From the NCBI GenBank assembly GCA_002364735.1, contig DEZB01000013.1, positions 1 through 7,481 on the forward strand: 7,481 nt of DNA. The letters are read 5' to 3'. This document shows positions 5,807 to 7,481 of this stretch, one piece after another (the first letter of the stretch is position 1; every line of letters begins with the position of its first letter). The notes below the pieces were generated by a model. It made no database searches. It was not told the origin of the DNA and saw only the letters and a list, made by a program, of their open reading frames with translations. Both the position numbers and the translations under genes were made by a program. This DNA comes from Bacteroidales bacterium UBA3143. Its GTDB lineage: Bacteria > Bacteroidota > Bacteroidia > Bacteroidales > Dysgonomonadaceae.

Positions 5807-5834
5807 GTAGAGATAATTCATGAATTATCTCTAC
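5807..5834. repeat. Perfect 28-bp palindrome upstream of the GH43 gene
   Basis: The arm GTAGAGATAATTCA (5807-5820) is followed directly by its exact reverse complement (5821-5834), with no mismatch and no loop base. No T-tract follows on either strand, so it does not look like an intrinsic terminator. It lies about 86 bp upstream of the GH43 -7 element, where an operator would be possible. If transcribed it would form a very stable hairpin with a minimal loop. Confidence 0.8.
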
Positions 5835-5867
5835 TGACTATCTACCTATCTACATGATTATCGCTAC
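5825..5867 (+). repeat. Run of four TATC..CTAC-like words before the GH43 promoter
   Basis: In order the sequence reads TTATCTCTAC (5825-5834, also the right arm of the palindrome), CTATCTAC (5838-5845), CTATCTAC (5846-5853, an exact tandem copy) and TTATCGCTAC (5858-5867). Repeated short words of this kind can be binding sites for a regulator or simple slippage products. The location just ahead of the GH43 promoter favours neither strongly. Confidence 0.4.
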
Positions 5868-5896
5868 AGGATTTCACAATCCCCATTTTACCCTCA

Positions 5897-5927
5897 GTTC
5901 ATAATTTCCATATAAATATTATCTTTG
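5897..5927 (+). promoter_or_regulatory. Probable promoter of the GH43 gene
   Basis: TATCTTTG (5920-5927) matches the Bacteroidota -7 consensus TAnnTTTG exactly. The -33 position holds only GTTC (5897-5900) at 19 bp spacing, a poor match to TTTG, which would fit an activator-dependent promoter. Transcription would begin near 5931-5934, leaving a very short leader of about 10 nt before the ATG at 5941. The upstream palindromes would then be DNA sites, not leader RNA. Confidence 0.5.
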
Positions 5928-5940
5928 TAAAAAAAATAGT

Positions 5941-7053
5941 ATGAAGACAAAATCGATTTTTATTATTCTCTTTGTGGGGATCATCTTGGTTGCTTGTCAA
6001 TCAAAAGATAACGCAACAAAAGAGACAAAACTTAGTTTCAACAACCCACTGCCTGTGGAATTTGGCGATCCATATATATTGAATGCCTCAGATGGGATGT
6101 ATTATATGATTGGTACGGGTGGGGTTGACGATGGGTTTAAAATGTATTCATCCACCGATTTGAGAGATTGGAAAGACGAAGGGCGAATATATGAAGGCAA
6201 CACGGATACATCATGGAGTGTGGCTAACTTTTGGGCACCCGAACTGTATGAAATAGATGGTAAGTTTTACATGATATTCAGTGCAGACTGGCGTGAAAAC
6301 CCTACGAACGAATTAGAGAACTTCCGTATTGGTGTTGCAGTGTCCGACTCCCCCACAGGTCCCTATAAAGACTTATATGACAAACCTATTTTTGATCCAG
6401 GTTATCCAGTAATAGATGGCAATTTGCTTTTCGAAGACGACAAGGTATATTTATACTATTCACGTTGCTGCTACAAGCATCCAGTTGAAAGTGAAGTTGC
6501 CGACTGGGCTCGTGAGAAAGGACTGTTTGACGAAATTGAAGAAAGTTGGATATACGGCGTTGAAATGGAACCTGATTTCTCTGGAATAATTGGAGAGCCA
6601 CAGTTATTGCTGCGTCCACCTGTGTCAATGGATGACAAACAGGCAGAGTGGGAGAGTCGTTCTGTTACTTCGGGCGAAGTAAATCGTCGTTGGACGGAAG
6701 GTTCTTATATTTTCAAAGAAAATGATACATACTACATGATGTACTCAGCTAACTTTTTTGGTGGCGAGAATTATGCAGTTGGATATGCTATGTCTACCTC
6801 TCCCTTAGGACCATTTGTAAAAGCGGATAACAATCCTGTTCTTGAGAAAAATGTAGCACAAGGAGGAATTGTTACTGGAACGGGTCATAACTCAATGACT
6901 ATTTCTCCCGATGGAAAGAAACTATGTGTATATCATGGACGCACATCCGAAACAGGAGATAATCGTGTAGTGTTTATTGATGAAATGGAAGTGACTGAAG
7001 ATGGGAAACTGGTAGTGCATGGACCTACAACGGGAAGTGATGTTGATGAATAA
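5941..7053 (+). CDS. GH43-family glycosidase lipoprotein (arabinofuranosidase/xylosidase/arabinanase-like)
   Basis: This 370-residue enzyme has a lipoprotein signal ending in the lipobox LVAC (C19). The following QSKDN resembles the acidic/basic export signal reported for surface lipoproteins in this phylum, so it probably faces outward. A single five-bladed beta-propeller fills the rest. Catalytic acids of clan GH-F are visible: D43 in FGDPYIL (base), D159 in VIDGNL (pKa modulator), and E253 in WTEGSYIF (acid). WAPELYEIDGKFYMIFSA (98-115) is a strong family signature. H316 in GTGHNS matches the metal-site histidine found in many GH43 members, and YHGR (331-334) is also typical. There is no C-terminal beta-sandwich or CBM. 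Plant arabinan, arabinoxylan or xylan fragments are the likely substrates; the exact linkage cannot be read. ATG at 5941 gives the complete signal peptide. It stands alone on the plus strand, with its own promoter and a downstream hairpin; no susC/susD pair is in view. Confidence 0.9.
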   Translation: MKTKSIFIILFVGIILVACQSKDNATKETKLSFNNPLPVEFGDPYILNASDGMYYMIGTGGVDDGFKMYSSTDLRDWKDEGRIYEGNTDTSWSVANFWAPELYEIDGKFYMIFSADWRENPTNELENFRIGVAVSDSPTGPYKDLYDKPIFDPGYPVIDGNLLFEDDKVYLYYSRCCYKHPVESEVADWAREKGLFDEIEESWIYGVEMEPDFSGIIGEPQLLLRPPVSMDDKQAEWESRSVTSGEVNRRWTEGSYIFKENDTYYMMYSANFFGGENYAVGYAMSTSPLGPFVKADNNPVLEKNVAQGGIVTGTGHNSMTISPDGKKLCVYHGRTSETGDNRVVFIDEMEVTEDGKLVVHGPTTGSDVDE

Positions 7054-7092
7054 AAGATAGATTAGGCATACAGCTATACTACATACACTTTA

Positions 7093-7137
7093 CTAACCCC
7101 CAAAACTGAATAAATAGATTCAGCTTTTAGGGGTTAG
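7093..7137 (+). terminator. Terminator-like hairpin after the GH43 gene
   Basis: CTAACCCC (7093-7100) pairs with GGGGTTAG (7130-7137). Inside, AAAA pairs with TTTT and CTGAAT with ATTCAG around the loop AAATAG, with small C bulges. The stem is long and begins about 40 bp after the stop. Only a weak T-run (TTCTGTT) follows, so it may act as a terminator or as an mRNA 3' stabiliser. Confidence 0.65.
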
Positions 7138-7403
7138 TTCTGTTATGCGCTCACCTTTGTATGCAATAAGAGAGTTTTGAATACAAACAGTAAATCAATT
7201 AAGTACCAAAATGGTCTAAGAAAAAACATTGTTGTTAGGAATCCAAACCTTAGTAACAATGCCATAAAACCTCTGCACAAACCTTATTACCTTATTTTTG
7301 AAATGAACACTATCATCGGAAATAATAACATTATCCACATTATTCTAAAATCATTAACTTACACTTGTGCTGGGGGAATAACAGTCCGCACCTGACGGCG
7401 CTA
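7138..7403. other. Intergenic region without a convincing gene
   Basis: AT-rich DNA with frequent stops. The only longer open frame (72 codons from a TTG at 7177) is asparagine/isoleucine-rich, low in complexity and has no recognisable motif, so I do not call it. An imperfect inverted repeat lies at 7227-7261 (CATTGTT ... AACAATG outer arms, with further pairing TTAGG/CCTTA near the centre) and lacks a T-tract. From about 7369 the base composition becomes noticeably less AT-rich. Confidence 0.5.
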
Positions 7404-7481
7404 ATGTCTTTCTATCAGCTATTTACTACAGACAGTAAGGCTCCTATCGGAGCTACATTCACAATTTTAGCAGATACATTA
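7404..7481 (+). other. Short open frame at the right edge, gene or intergenic repeat fragment (partial)
   Basis: From an ATG at 7404 an open frame of 26 codons runs off the window. It starts MSFYQLFTTDSKAPIGATFT and continues ILADTL. The reading is smooth and less AT-biased than the DNA before it, but no signal peptide, promoter, ribosome site or family motif supports a gene start. A small hairpin GCTCC-TATC-GGAGC sits at 7440-7453. Short frames with a similar look occur inside recurrent intergenic repeats in this phylum, from memory only. I leave the choice between a true N-terminus and repeat DNA open. Confidence 0.3.

Noticed and set aside
7227..7261. Imperfect inverted repeat as a terminator or RNA gene
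   Set aside because: Internal mismatches, no T-tract and no neighbouring gene end that needs it.
7177..7395. 72-codon plus-strand open frame starting with TTG
   Set aside because: Low-complexity N/I-rich product, unusual start codon, no homologous motif; ends across the composition change.
1..7481. Polysaccharide utilisation locus
   Set aside because: GH95 and GH43 genes are present but on opposite strands, about 5.4 kb apart with housekeeping operons between, and no susC/susD or regulator gene lies in the window.
7404..7481. tRNA gene at the right edge
   Set aside because: The GCTCC/GGAGC hairpin is not placed within a cloverleaf, and no T-loop consensus or acceptor stem is visible.

Overview
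The window looks like chromosomal DNA from an anaerobic member of the Bacteroidota, probably Bacteroidales/Marinilabiliales-like. It is AT-rich, lacks clear Shine-Dalgarno sequences, and has promoters of the Bacteroidota TTTG-N19/20-TAnnTTTG type. Its gene content also fits: secreted GH95 and GH43 glycosidases (one a lipoprotein), a four-subunit 2-oxoacid:ferredoxin oxidoreductase, and the LPS enzyme KdsC. The genus cannot be fixed from the sequence.

Layout. At the left edge is the N-terminal part of a secreted GH95 alpha-L-fucosidase-like enzyme (minus strand, running off the window). Next is a minus-strand operon with the transcription order korD (2x[4Fe-4S] ferredoxin), korA (alpha), an unlisted 52-residue two-helix membrane microprotein, korB (TPP-binding beta) and korC (gamma). 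It has a recognisable promoter at 3692-3722 and a terminator at 636-672. The enzyme oxidatively decarboxylates a 2-oxoacid (2-oxoglutarate or a branched-chain 2-oxoacid) and passes electrons to ferredoxin. Upstream lies a second minus-strand group: an FMN nitroreductase, a four-helix membrane protein and kdsC (KDO-8-phosphate phosphatase, LPS core synthesis). Its promoter at 5385-5416 also decides the nitroreductase start.

The divergent intergenic region 5398-5940 is the most unusual part. It holds five tandem 41-bp units (5485-5689). Four carry the same short dyad, whose arms vary in a way that keeps pairing. After the array come three inverted repeats, including a perfect 28-bp palindrome (5807-5834), a run of TATC-CTAC words, and a TATCTTTG promoter element just ahead of the only plus-strand gene. 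That gene encodes a GH43 lipoprotein, probably surface-exposed, with all three catalytic acids visible, and it is followed by a strong hairpin.

The right end (7138-7481) has no convincing complete gene. Its last ~110 bp differ in composition and contain a short open frame running off the edge, possibly part of an intergenic repeat. The leads most worth a second look are the 41-bp hairpin array, the membrane microprotein inside the oxidoreductase operon, and the palindrome cluster in front of the GH43 gene. None of these amounts to a demonstrated new system.
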